From contig OMZU01000027.1 of NCBI GenBank assembly GCA_900315605.1, positions 1 to 63,124 of the forward strand: a DNA stretch of 63,124 nucleotides. Reading direction: 5' to 3'. The first letter of the stretch is position 1. Every line of letters begins with the position of its first letter. Of the stretch, positions 8,028 through 15,981 are shown in pieces. The notes beneath the pieces are model-generated. The model saw nothing but the letters and a program-made list of their open reading frames with translations. It was not told where the DNA came from and did no database searches. The stretch comes from an uncultured Eubacteriales bacterium. Lineage in GTDB: Bacteria; Bacillota; Clostridia; Oscillospirales; Acutalibacteraceae. The position numbers and the translations under genes were made by a program.

Positions 8028-8789
8028 ATGCTTAACAGAATTGATTTTTCCGAAAGAAAGTCTCAGATATGGGATAATACTCAAATTTTAGATTTAACAG
8101 AACTAAACCCTGATAACCTTGAATACATTATCACGCCAGACGAATCGGTTTTCGTTCGTGACGAAAAAAAGAATTATTCGCCGGATTTCAATGAAGTTTT
8201 TCAGGTAGTAGATAAATCTTTATATCTAAAGCTTTTGATATCTAATATGTATTATTTTTACAAATGCTTTGGAATAATGCTGACTTCTCATATGATTTGT
8301 AACGCTTTAAATGTAAATGTACATATGTTGAACAAAATATGTATGCTTTTTAAAAGCGTTATTCTTGACGAAAGCTATCCGATTACTATGCAGGACAAAA
8401 CAGTTAAGAAAATTCAGTCTCTTCAGATAACAGGATTATCAAAAGAAGGTATTCTGTTGGCCGAAAAGCTTACGAAAAACGATTGCTTAAGAAAACTGTA
8501 CAGTGGAAACATCAGTAATGATTTTAAAGAAACAGCTTGCTTTCGATACGTTCCCGATGACAAATCGGTTAATGACAAAGCTTGGCAGACTTTTGTCGAT
8601 AATATAATGTCAGACAGTTATTTGAAAGTCTGCGGAACACTCAATGTATCCGTTATGTCAATCGACGAACTGAATCATTCCGGATTGTGCAAAGCTTTAT
8701 TCGGAAAAACTCAGGAGCTTTATCTGTTAAACTACGATTTGGAATTTAACGGAGCTTCATATTTTGTAAAGTATCTTCATTGGTTATAA
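8028..8789 (+). CDS. Hypothetical protein, AT-rich orphan
   Basis: A 253-aa protein of no family I recognise, preceded by an AAAGGTG ribosome binding site. It has no signal peptide and no clear membrane helix. It is rich in Leu, Ile, Asn, Lys and Asp. The middle (SLYLKLLISNMYYFYKCFGI) looks like buried helix. The gene is more AT-rich than the metabolic genes around it and sits beside a toxin-antitoxin pair, a broken gene and repeat R2, which suggests acquired accessory DNA. It could be a remnant or a defence-related orphan, but nothing in the sequence shows this. Confidence 0.6.
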   Translation: MLNRIDFSERKSQIWDNTQILDLTELNPDNLEYIITPDESVFVRDEKKNYSPDFNEVFQVVDKSLYLKLLISNMYYFYKCFGIMLTSHMICNALNVNVHMLNKICMLFKSVILDESYPITMQDKTVKKIQSLQITGLSKEGILLAEKLTKNDCLRKLYSGNISNDFKETACFRYVPDDKSVNDKAWQTFVDNIMSDSYLKVCGTLNVSVMSIDELNHSGLCKALFGKTQELYLLNYDLEFNGASYFVKYLHWL

Positions 8790-8800
8790 TTATTACAAAA

Positions 8801-8840
8801 AAATCGTGCGGTTGGGTTTATCGCCCTAACCGCACGATTT
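8801..8840. terminator. Bidirectional terminator between the orphan gene and pheT
   Basis: Stem aaatcgtgcggtt (8801-8813) and aaccgcacgattt (8828-8840), with an added ggg/ccc inner stem and A/T runs on both sides. It can stop the orphan gene on plus and pheT on minus. Confidence 0.88.
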
Positions 8841-8858
8841 ATTATTTATTTTTTTTGA

Positions 8859-11225
8859 TTATCTCAGCTTAACTCCGATTTCTCCGAGGTTTTCAACGAC
8901 CTTGTCCATGATCTCCTGAACCTCGTTTGAGGAAAGCGTTCTTTCGTTTGAGGAGAACTCAAAGCGTACGGTCACGCTGTGGATCGTGTCGGTGTCGTAG
9001 GTGTCCACGATTTTGGTGTTTTTGAGGATCTCTTTGCCCTCGTTCTTCCAGCACTCGGAAAGCTTGCTGAACAACATTCCTGCCGGGAGCTCAAGGCTGA
9101 GATCGTAGTCGATCGGCGGGAACTTTGACGGCTCGTCATAAAGGATCGAAGCGTTCTTGACCGCGCCGAAGGCGTTCATATCAAGCTCTGCAAAAACAAT
9201 ATTCGCCTTTTTGTCGATATTTTTGCCGACAACCGGGTGAACGATTCCGATTTTTCCGATCTCAACTCCGTCAAGCATGATCTTGTTGAGGTTTACCGGG
9301 TGCTCATAGCTGTGCTCAGGCTGAGCCTCCTCAAAGGTCAAAGCCTTGTGCTTGAGGTCGTCGGCAATAACCGCGAGCATATCTCTGAGTGAAAGATAGA
9401 GCTCCTTTATATCTCTTTGCTTGCTGAAAAGCGTTACGGCAAGAAGCTTCTTTTCAACGCAAAGATCGTTCTCGTCCATGCCCGTGACCGCTCTGCCGAT
9501 TTCAAAGATGCCGAACTCCGGAGCGTAGCCGATATTGGTCTTGACCTGGCAAAGCTGGGTCGGGATCAGCGATTTGCGGATCGTCTCGATATTCGGGTTT
9601 GTTGCGTTGGCAAGCTTGATATTCGGCTCGACCGGGATGCCCAAAGCCTTTTGCTCGTCGTTGTACGCCCAAACGTAGGAATGAAGCTCGTGAAGATCAT
9701 ATCTCTTTACGAGGATATCCTTGATTTTTTCCTCGTCGCTCTTGACCTCGTCCATTCTTACAGGATAAAGCGGCGAGCGCGTTGTGTGGATCTCAAAATT
9801 ATCGTAGCCGTAGATTCGGGTGATCTCCTCGATGATATCAGCCTTCATGGTCACGTCCTTTGTGGCTCTCCACGACGGAACCGTAACGTCAAAGGTATCT
9901 CCGCTCAGGCTTGCCTTAAAGCCCAGGCTTTCAAGGGTTTTGAGTATAGTATCGTTGCCGATCTCGATTCCGGTATATTTGTCAACAAACGCCTTGTCAA
10001 AGGTCAGCTCAACGGTATCGTAGCGGAAGGCGTACTCGTCGGTGAGCGAGGAAACGACCTTAACTCCGCCGTCGTATTTTTCGAGCAGATTCATAAAGCG
10101 CGCAATAGCCGGAACTGTCATTTCGGGGTCAAGGCTCTTTTCGTAGCGCATTGAAGCGTCGGTGCGGTGAGCCAGACGAACGGTCGATTTGCGGATAGAA
10201 GCCGCGTCAAAGGTCGCCGATTCAAGGGTGAGCGTTGTGGTATCGTCCACGATCTCGCTGTCGAGGCCGCCCATTATTCCTGCGATCGCGACCGGAGTAT
10301 CGTCGTTGCAGATCATGAGGGTATTTTCGTCAATATTTCTTTCAACGCCGTCAAGGGTTTGGAAAACAAACGGTTGGTCAAAACGCTTTATGCGGATTTT
10401 GCCCACCTTGCGCGAATCAAAGGCGTGCATAGGCTGACCCATTTCGAGCATAAGATAGTTTGTGAGGTCGGCGAGGAAGTTGATCCCCCTCATTCCGCAG
10501 TAGAAAAGGCGGATCCTCATGTTGACCGGGCTGACGGTGCGTGTTATATTTTCAACCTGCAAGCAGCTGTATCGCTGGCAAAGCGGATCTTCGATCTTCA
10601 TATCGAGCTGAGGCAGCTCCTTGTATTGCTCCAAATCAACGACCTCAAGCGGCTTGAGCGGTCTGCCCGAAAGTGCGGCAAACTCGCGCGCGATACCGTA
10701 GTGACCCCAAAGGTCGGGGCGGTTTGTAAGGGACTTGTTGTCAACCTCAAACACGATATCCTCGATCTCATAAACATCCTTGATGTCGGTTCCGTTTGCA
10801 ACGTCCTCGGTAATGTTCATAATACCCGAATGGTCGTCGCTGATGCCGATTTCCGACTCGCTGCAGCACATTCCAAAGGAATCAACTCCGGCAAGCGGAC
10901 GCGGAGCTATGGTGATATCGCCGATTTTTGCGCCGACCTTGGCAAAGGCGGTTTTCATGCCGACCTCAACGTTTGGCGCACCGCAGACAACCTGAGTAAG
11001 CTCAGGCTCGCCGGCGTCAACCTTTAGGATATGGAGCTTTTTGGAATCCGGGTGATTTTCTACCGATTTTATCTCGGCAACAACGATCCCGCTGATGTCC
11101 GAGCCCTTGTGAAAAATATCGTTTTCAACCTCTGCTGTTGAAAGTGAAAACTGCTGAATAAGCTTGATTTTGTCAAGTCCGCTGAGGTCTACAAAGTCCT
11201 CGATCCAATTCATTGATAAAAACAT
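8859..11225 (-). CDS. pheT: Phenylalanine--tRNA ligase beta subunit
   Basis: A 788-aa protein of normal length for the bacterial beta subunit, which with PheS forms the (alpha-beta)2 enzyme charging tRNA-Phe. The order seen is as follows: an N-terminal part with SMNWIEDFVDL, a tRNA-binding OB domain (residues ~40-150, HPDSKKLHILKVDAG), a B3/B4 region (~200-370), a B5 region (~400-480, KADIIEEITRIYGYDN), a catalytic-like core, and a C-terminal anticodon-binding FDX-ACB domain (~695-788, FPPIDYDLSLELP). It follows pheS after 15 bases and has a GGAGGGTC ribosome binding site. It is controlled by the shared T-box leader. Confidence 0.98.
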   Translation of the reverse strand: MFLSMNWIEDFVDLSGLDKIKLIQQFSLSTAEVENDIFHKGSDISGIVVAEIKSVENHPDSKKLHILKVDAGEPELTQVVCGAPNVEVGMKTAFAKVGAKIGDITIAPRPLAGVDSFGMCCSESEIGISDDHSGIMNITEDVANGTDIKDVYEIEDIVFEVDNKSLTNRPDLWGHYGIAREFAALSGRPLKPLEVVDLEQYKELPQLDMKIEDPLCQRYSCLQVENITRTVSPVNMRIRLFYCGMRGINFLADLTNYLMLEMGQPMHAFDSRKVGKIRIKRFDQPFVFQTLDGVERNIDENTLMICNDDTPVAIAGIMGGLDSEIVDDTTTLTLESATFDAASIRKSTVRLAHRTDASMRYEKSLDPEMTVPAIARFMNLLEKYDGGVKVVSSLTDEYAFRYDTVELTFDKAFVDKYTGIEIGNDTILKTLESLGFKASLSGDTFDVTVPSWRATKDVTMKADIIEEITRIYGYDNFEIHTTRSPLYPVRMDEVKSDEEKIKDILVKRYDLHELHSYVWAYNDEQKALGIPVEPNIKLANATNPNIETIRKSLIPTQLCQVKTNIGYAPEFGIFEIGRAVTGMDENDLCVEKKLLAVTLFSKQRDIKELYLSLRDMLAVIADDLKHKALTFEEAQPEHSYEHPVNLNKIMLDGVEIGKIGIVHPVVGKNIDKKANIVFAELDMNAFGAVKNASILYDEPSKFPPIDYDLSLELPAGMLFSKLSECWKNEGKEILKNTKIVDTYDTDTIHSVTVRFEFSSNERTLSSNEVQEIMDKVVENLGEIGVKLR

Positions 11226-11240
11226 TTCGTGACCCTCCTT

Positions 11241-12296
11241 TTAGCAATTGTCATCCGTAAACTGCGCCAAAGCCTTGAGGCTTCCGCTGTTAAGATCGCG
11301 GATATCCTTGATCTTGTACTTCATCATCGCAAGACGTGTGAGTCCGAGACCAAAAGCAAAGCCGGTGTATTTGTCGGGGTCGATCCCGCCCTCGCGCAGA
11401 ACGTTCGGATGGATCATACCGCAGGGGCAAAGCTCAAGCCAGCCGCTGTGCTTGCAGGAGGCGCAGCCCTCGCCGCCGCAGATAAGGCAGCTTATATCAA
11501 GCTCAAAGCCCGGTTCTACGAACGGGAAAAAGCCGGGGCGCAGCCTAACCTTAACGTCTCTTTGGAACACCTCGGAAAGCATGGTTTTCATAAAGAAAAT
11601 CAGGTTTGAAATAGAAATGTCCTTGTCAACCATCATGCCCTCCATCTGGAAGAAGGTGTTTTCGTGGCTGGCGTCGGTTGCTTCGTTTCTAAAGCAGCGA
11701 CCCGGGAAAATCGCCTTTATCGGCACGCCGTTTTCAATCAGGTTTTTGCCGTATTTTTTAAGAATTGCGTTTTGAGCCGCCGAGGTCTGAGACTTTAGAA
11801 GCTGGCCGTTTTCAAGATAATAGGTGTCCTGCATATCTCTTGCCGGGTGATGCTTTGGGATGTTTACCGATTCAAAGCACTCGTAGTCTGTAACCACCTC
11901 GGGATAGTCCTCAACGGTAAAGCCCATTGAGCGGAAAATCGACTCGCACTGACGCTGAACCAGCGTGATCGGGTGATAGGAGCCGCGCGAAAGGTCAACC
12001 GGAGTTGTAACGTCAAATTTTGGCATTGAGGCGATCTCGCTCTCGATCTCCTTTTCCTTCAGCTCTGTGATTTTTGCGTCGATCATCTCGGCAGCACTCG
12101 CCTTGAGCTTGTTCACCTCTGCGCCAAAGGTCTTGCGCTCCTCGTTAGAAAGCTCCTTCATGCCCTTGAGCAAAGAAGTGATGCTTCCCTTTTTGCCGAG
12201 ATAGGCAACCCTGATTTTGTCAAGGTCAACAAGGTCGGCTGCCTGTTCAAGCTTTTGTTTGATTTCTTCTTTAAAAAGATCGATTCTGTTATCCAT
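11241..12296 (-). CDS. pheS: Phenylalanine--tRNA ligase alpha subunit
   Basis: A 351-aa class II aminoacyl-tRNA synthetase subunit. The first ~85 residues form the coiled-coil tRNA-binding arm. The catalytic core shows motif 2-like residues (PGRCFRNEATDASHENTFFQ) and HPARDMQDTYYL. Motif 3 is near the end (GFAFGLGLTRLAMMKYKI). It activates phenylalanine with ATP in the cytoplasm. The gene lies ~230 bases downstream of a T-box terminator. A 49-bp minimal repeat (R5) sits in that gap. The ribosome binding site is GGAGG. Confidence 0.98.
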   Translation of the reverse strand: MDNRIDLFKEEIKQKLEQAADLVDLDKIRVAYLGKKGSITSLLKGMKELSNEERKTFGAEVNKLKASAAEMIDAKITELKEKEIESEIASMPKFDVTTPVDLSRGSYHPITLVQRQCESIFRSMGFTVEDYPEVVTDYECFESVNIPKHHPARDMQDTYYLENGQLLKSQTSAAQNAILKKYGKNLIENGVPIKAIFPGRCFRNEATDASHENTFFQMEGMMVDKDISISNLIFFMKTMLSEVFQRDVKVRLRPGFFPFVEPGFELDISCLICGGEGCASCKHSGWLELCPCGMIHPNVLREGGIDPDKYTGFAFGLGLTRLAMMKYKIKDIRDLNSGSLKALAQFTDDNC

Positions 12297-12397
12297 AAAA
12301 ACCTCCTATGTGTGTGCCGGTGGGCACTTTTTCCGCCTTTTTATAAAATGATTTTTTGGTAAAGGTTCATCAACGGCGGGTCAAAAGTCAATGATAT

Positions 12398-12446
12398 AAA
12401 GCAACACCTCGCAATCCGCACACCGTGAATTATGCGGTATTGCTTT
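12398..12446. repeat. Minimal 49-bp copy (R5) of the 165-bp repeat family
   Basis: The sequence runs from aaagcaacacctcgcaatccgca to tgcggtattgcttt. Only the terminal arms remain and the whole core is missing. It lies between the T-box terminator and pheS, so it is carried on the pheST mRNA as a hairpin. Confidence 0.75.
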
Positions 12447-12526
12447 AGCAAACGCCATTTTAGATTTCCATCGGGCATCCGCCGAAATCTCTAAGCCGCA
12501 CTATCTTCACGACCGAAATCGTCAAT

Positions 12527-12800
12527 CAAAAAGCCCCTGCGCAAAATAACTGCGCAGGGACGAAAATTCCGCGGTACCACCCTGATTTTTGCCCAAAGGG
12601 GCAAACACTCTCTGCCGTAACGGAGCAACCGTCGAAGCCTAATGATCCTCTTGCACAAAAAACGTTCAGCCTCGCCGCTCGTGAGCGAACTTCACCAAAA
12701 TCCTCCGAAACTCGCTTTCAGCCGCGGCGAATCTCTCTGGGTCGGAAAACAAAGGCTACTCTCTCAGTCATAGCGTTTTGATATATTCTTTACTTCATAT
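12527..12800 (-). promoter_or_regulatory. T-box leader controlling pheST
   Basis: Read on minus, the canonical T-box sequence AGGGTGGTACCGCGG is at 12583-12569. An AGAGAGTA stem-I start lies near 12760. The Rho-independent terminator (12560-12527) is ccctgcgcag, a short loop, then gcgcaggggc and a T run. Uncharged tRNA-Phe should pair through its anticodon with the specifier codon and through its 3' end with the T-box. This favours the antiterminator and turns on pheST. A TTC at 12689-12687 (after GAAG) is my candidate phenylalanine specifier. Confidence 0.93.
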
Positions 12801-12806
12801 TTAATA

Positions 12807-12835
12807 ATGATATCACCTTTCGCAGGGAATTTCAA
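12807..12835 (-). promoter_or_regulatory. Promoter of the pheST T-box transcript
   Basis: On minus, TTGAAA (12835-12830), a 17-base spacer and TATCAT (12812-12807). RNA would start near 12800, just before T-box stem I. Confidence 0.75.
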
Positions 12836-12959
12836 TAGTTTTTATGCGGTTTGGCGTAAAAAAACCTTATTTTTGTTGACTGTCACAGATAAAATCCTGC
12901 AAAAAACTTGAATTTTGCATTGTTTTATATTATAATAGGTTCAAAGGTGGTGTTTCCGT

Positions 12960-13205
12960 ATGTTGGACAAAACTATGATTTTCTCACTCGGAGAAGAAAA
13001 GGACGATCAGATCAAAACAGGTTTGACAATTGTTTACGACGCGTTGAGGCAAAAGGGCTACAACCCGATAAACCAGATCGTGGGATATATTCTCAGCGAA
13101 GATCCCACATATATCACGACCTATAACAACGCGCGAAATATAATCAGCAAAATTGACCGTGACGACCTGCTGGAAGCACTGGTTAAATCTTATCTTAACG
13201 TATAA
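12960..13205 (+). CDS. ireB: IreB family regulatory phosphoprotein
   Basis: An 81-aa protein of the UPF0297/IreB family, recognisable from DALRQKGYNPINQIVGYILS, then EDPTYITTYNNARN and LLEALVKSYL. In Enterococcus faecalis IreB is phosphorylated on threonine by the PASTA kinase IreK and tunes cephalosporin resistance. Possible phosphothreonines lie near the N-terminus. The ribosome binding site is AAAGGTGG. In many Firmicutes it precedes ruvX and a DUF1292 gene. Here the next gene is a different small protein, so that usual cluster is broken. Confidence 0.93.
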   Translation: MLDKTMIFSLGEEKDDQIKTGLTIVYDALRQKGYNPINQIVGYILSEDPTYITTYNNARNIISKIDRDDLLEALVKSYLNV

Positions 13206-13216
13206 TTACAGAAAGG

Positions 13217-13531
13217 ATGATGCTTGTGGCAGAAACCAAAAAGCAGGATCAGGAGTTTTTTTCCTACAAGGGCAAGCCTCTTGTGCGCTGCGGCAATGAA
13301 ATATATTACGGAAGCATGGAAGATCCATATGTGATCCGTTTGGAAATCAAGACTACGACCGAAAAGGACGGAGTTGAATTTGCCGACAAGGTGGCGGTCC
13401 AGCTTATGGCTACCGACCCGTACCTTTCGCCGAGGAGACAGCTTGTAAAGTCCTGCGAGAAGAACGGTCTTTATGTAGCGATGGACATTGCCGACATCTG
13501 GCTTGAACGCGCACTCAACAAAAAAGTATGA
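13217..13531 (+). CDS. Small conserved protein of unknown function
   Basis: A 104-aa soluble protein, 11 bases after ireB and probably co-transcribed. Visible features are an N-terminal beta-rich part (FFSYKGKPLVRCGNEIYYG) and EDPYVIRLEIKTT. LMATDPYLSPRRQLVKSC and ADIWLERAL follow. I do not know a named family. Start choice is uncertain. ATG at 13217 overlaps the AGAAAGGA ribosome binding site, ATG at 13220 is very close to it, and GTG at 13226 has the best spacing, giving a product starting at the V of VAETKK. Confidence 0.75.
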   Translation: MMLVAETKKQDQEFFSYKGKPLVRCGNEIYYGSMEDPYVIRLEIKTTTEKDGVEFADKVAVQLMATDPYLSPRRQLVKSCEKNGLYVAMDIADIWLERALNKKV

Positions 13532-13535
13532 TTCA

Positions 13536-13571
13536 AAAAGAGATTTGCTTCACGGCAAGTCTCTTTTTTCA
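13536..13571 (+). terminator. Terminator of the ireB operon
   Basis: Stem agagatttgc (13539-13548) and gcaagtctct (13555-13564), then a run of Ts. Confidence 0.85.
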
Positions 13572-13713
13572 TTAATCAGGGAATTTCCTGACCACGCTGT
13601 TGTATGCGGTTGTTGTTCTCTGAGCGATTTTGATACTCCCTCCTGACTTTTGCTTTGAATATGAATTTTGGCGACAATCGGAACATATAATTTTTGACGC
13701 ACTTTTTATCGGC

Positions 13714-13878
13714 AAGAAAAAATGCGTGACCCAAATGAGCCACGCAGAAAAACACAGCTCATTTGTCGCCAAACAAAACTTTTCATTACAACTCATTGCA
13801 TATGAAAATTGAGCCTGTATTTTTACCCTAGTAAAAATATAAGCAACGAGTTGTAGAAATTTTAAGTTTTGTTTGGCA
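13714..13878 (-). ncRNA. Structured RNA candidate A (paralogue of 49608-49816)
   Basis: About 165 nt, read on minus. A 14-bp perfect closing stem (gccaaacaaaactt 13768-13781 with its complement 13864-13877) encloses a second stem (tacaactc...gagttgta) and an apical hairpin (tatttttac/gtaaaaata). The 3' side has a GGCGACAA segment, then a terminator (stem tgcgtg 13723-13728 and cacgca 13741-13746, U run). CAAAUGAGC (13765-13757) pairs perfectly with GCUCAUUUG in the terminator loop (13740-13732). That pairing could act as antiterminator or pseudoknot. The family is not recognised. A 6S RNA or a cis regulator are possibilities. No gene with a good start codon follows it. Confidence 0.7.
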
Positions 13879-13883
13879 TTTTA

Positions 13884-13912
13884 ATAATATCACAATTGAC
13901 TTCTGATTTCAA
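13884..13912 (-). promoter_or_regulatory. Promoter of structured RNA A
   Basis: On minus, TTGAAA (13912-13907), a 17-base spacer and TATTAT (13889-13884). The start falls a few bases before the closing stem, exactly as in copy B. Confidence 0.7.
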
Positions 13913-14011
13913 TACTTTCTTGAATTTATGTACGATTTTAAAACACATAATATTGCTGACACTCTCTTATCTTATTTATATTGTTAAGCAAAAACAGTAT
14001 TGAGCGCAAGC

Positions 14012-14064
14012 ATAAAAAATCACGCGAGAAATTTTTGCGTCAATACGCAAAATATTCTCGCGTG
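14012..14064 (-). terminator. Terminator of pncB, displaced by repeat R3
   Basis: Arms cacgcgagaa-tttttgcgt (14021-14040) and tacgcaaaa-attctcgcgtg (14044-14064) form a long hairpin. On minus it is followed by attttttatgc. Repeat R3 lies between pncB and this terminator. Confidence 0.7.
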
Positions 14065-14070
14065 TTATTC

Positions 14071-14234
14071 AGGCAATACCGCATAATTCTGATGCGCGGA
14101 TTGCGTAGTCAGATTTTTCGTCAGAATGTACAAATAATCAGTGTGCATACTGACGTATGGATACTAATTTTTGGGCAGTCTGACGGAATAATATGCAAGC
14201 AAGGCGTGCGCCATGAATTGTGCGGTGTTGCCTT
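14071..14234 (+). repeat. 165-bp palindromic-ended repeat, copy R3 (complete)
   Basis: From aggcaataccgcataattc to gaattgtgcggtgttgcctt. It is nearly identical to R2 through the core. It lies in the 3' region of pncB, 21 bases after the stop. Confidence 0.9.
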
Positions 14235-14255
14235 CATTCTCTGCCTTTTGGTTTA

Positions 14256-15698
14256 TTAAACTCCGTAAACGCTGAGCAAAATATTTTTGATCTCGTAGAG
14301 CTTCTTTGACAGGTCAACGTAATAGGTGTGCGGATTCTCGAATCTCTTTACCTCGTCCCAGAGCAGGTCGAGCTGAGCGGCGCAGTAGCCGGCGATTTCT
14401 TTGATAGAGGGCGATTCATACACACATTCGCCGCCCTTGAAAACAGGAACCAAAAGCTCCTTGGCGGTAAAATCGGTCAGGGTCTTGGTTTTCCAGGTCG
14501 CCATCGGGTCGAATATCGTTCTGGGCTTTTTGTCGTCAACGACTTCGTCATACACGCAAAGCTCGTCGGCGATCGCCTTTCCGCTCTCGTTGTCATAGTA
14601 GCGATAGAGCTTTTTGAAATGAGGATTGGTGATTTTTGCGGTGTTTTCGCTAACCTTGATCTTCGGCACGATCTCGCCGCCCTCGTCCTCAACGGCAACC
14701 AGCTTGTAGACTCCGCCGAACACCGGCGAACTGGACGAGGTGATCAGTCGCTCGCCCACGCCAAAGGTATCAACCTGCGCGCCCTGCATCATCAAATCGC
14801 GGATAAGGTATTCGTCAAGTGAGTTGGAGGCTGTGATGGTGCAATCGGTCAAGCCGGCTTCGTCGAGCATTTTTCGCGCCTTTTTGGACAGATAAGAGAT
14901 ATCGCCCGAATCAAGACGAATGGCGCATTTTGTCTTGCCCTGCGGCAAAAGCACCTCTTTGAAAACCTTTATTGCGTTTGGCACGCCGCTTTTGAGCGTA
15001 TTGTAGGTATCGACAAGCAGGGTCGGGTTGTCGGGATAAAGCTCGCAGTAGGTTTTAAATGCGTCGTACTCGCTGTCGAACATCTGGATCCAGGAATGAG
15101 CCATTGTTCCGCCTGCCGGAACTCCGTAGAGCTCGTCGGTCAGGGTGCAGGCTGTTCCTGCGCAGCCGCCGATATATGCAGCGCGCGCGCCGTCAACCGC
15201 TCCGCTGGCTCCCTGGGCGCGGCGTGAGCCGAATTCGAGCACTGCCCTGCCCTGAGCCGCTCTTACGATCCTATTTGCCTTGGTTGCGATCAGCGTCTGG
15301 TGATTGACAGTGAGCAGCACAAAGGTCTCTATCATCTGAGCTTCGATCGCCGGAGCCCGGACTGTCATAACCGGCTCGTTCGGGAACACCGGCGTGCCCT
15401 CGGGAACGGCGTAGATGTCGCCGTGAAATTTAAAATTGCTCAGATATTCCAAAAACTGCTCGTCAAAGATCCCCTTTGTGCGCAGGTAGCTGATGTCGTC
15501 ATCGCTGAAATGCAGGTTTTTGATGTAGCTTATCACCTGCTCAAGTCCGGCGGCAATGGCAAAGCCGCCGTTGTCGGGAACCTTGCGAAAAAACACGTCA
15601 AAATATACATTGCGCTTGTAAAAGCCGTTTTTAAAATATCCGTTTGACATTGTAAATTCATAAAAATCGCAAAGCATAGAAAGATTTTTCTCGTTCAT
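14256..15698 (-). CDS. pncB: Nicotinate phosphoribosyltransferase
   Basis: A 480-aa enzyme that converts nicotinate, PRPP and ATP to nicotinate mononucleotide, the entry step of NAD salvage. The N-terminus (LSMLCDFYEFTMSNGYFKNG) is typical of the long clostridial/Gram-positive form. EFGSRRAQGASGAVDGARAA and the PRPP-site region RLDSGDISYLSKKARKMLDE are visible, as is VGERLITSSSSPVFGGVYKL. The ribosome binding site is GGAGGC. It stands alone. The de novo gene nadA is at 49921, so the cell seems able to use both NAD routes, though nadB and nadC are not in the window. Confidence 0.97.
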   Translation of the reverse strand: MNEKNLSMLCDFYEFTMSNGYFKNGFYKRNVYFDVFFRKVPDNGGFAIAAGLEQVISYIKNLHFSDDDISYLRTKGIFDEQFLEYLSNFKFHGDIYAVPEGTPVFPNEPVMTVRAPAIEAQMIETFVLLTVNHQTLIATKANRIVRAAQGRAVLEFGSRRAQGASGAVDGARAAYIGGCAGTACTLTDELYGVPAGGTMAHSWIQMFDSEYDAFKTYCELYPDNPTLLVDTYNTLKSGVPNAIKVFKEVLLPQGKTKCAIRLDSGDISYLSKKARKMLDEAGLTDCTITASNSLDEYLIRDLMMQGAQVDTFGVGERLITSSSSPVFGGVYKLVAVEDEGGEIVPKIKVSENTAKITNPHFKKLYRYYDNESGKAIADELCVYDEVVDDKKPRTIFDPMATWKTKTLTDFTAKELLVPVFKGGECVYESPSIKEIAGYCAAQLDLLWDEVKRFENPHTYYVDLSKKLYEIKNILLSVYGV

Positions 15699-15747
15699 TT
15701 TGCGCCTCCAAAATCACATTCAGTTATAGAAATAGTAATAGTAATAC

Positions 15748-15878
15748 AGGCAACACCGCACAATTCATGCTGCACGCCTTGCTTGCATATTATTCCGTCA
15801 GACTGCCCAAAAATCAGTATCCATACGTCAGTATGCACACTGATTATTTGTACATTCTGACGAAAAATCTTATTGCCT
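15748..15878 (-). repeat. 165-bp repeat, copy R4 (internal deletion)
   Basis: Inverted relative to R2 and R3. Both outer ends are kept, but about 34 bases (the gactacgcaatccgcg-side arm) are missing near its 5' end, at 15871. It is directly joined to a hairpin repeat of family 2. Confidence 0.85.
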
Positions 15879-15930
15879 ACAGTCGGGAACAAAGGCGTTT
15901 TTATAATTAATTCTTTCTGCCCGACCGAAA
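15878..15930 (+). repeat. Family-2 hairpin repeat, copy 1
   Basis: The pattern tacagtcgggaacaaa, ~25 variable bases, then tgcccgaccgaaa. The cgggaa- and cccga-type ends pair. Eight more copies are listed below. Confidence 0.7.
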
Positions 15931-15981
15931 CTCCACACTCCACATTAAAAAGGCTTTCGCCTTGAATCGTGCAGTGTTTCT

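Noticed and set aside
9417-11027. Long plus-strand frames over pheT
   Set aside because: They are shadows of pheT. No start signal or recognisable domain.
13572-13812. Short frames on both strands over structured RNA A
   Set aside because: Neither has a start signal. The stem, terminator and promoter explain the sequence better.
13714-13878. Firm naming of RNA A and B as 6S RNA
   Set aside because: Length and rod-like closing stem fit, but the large central bubble and known conserved bases could not be shown, and both end in an intrinsic terminator with a loop pairing that is not part of the 6S model I know.
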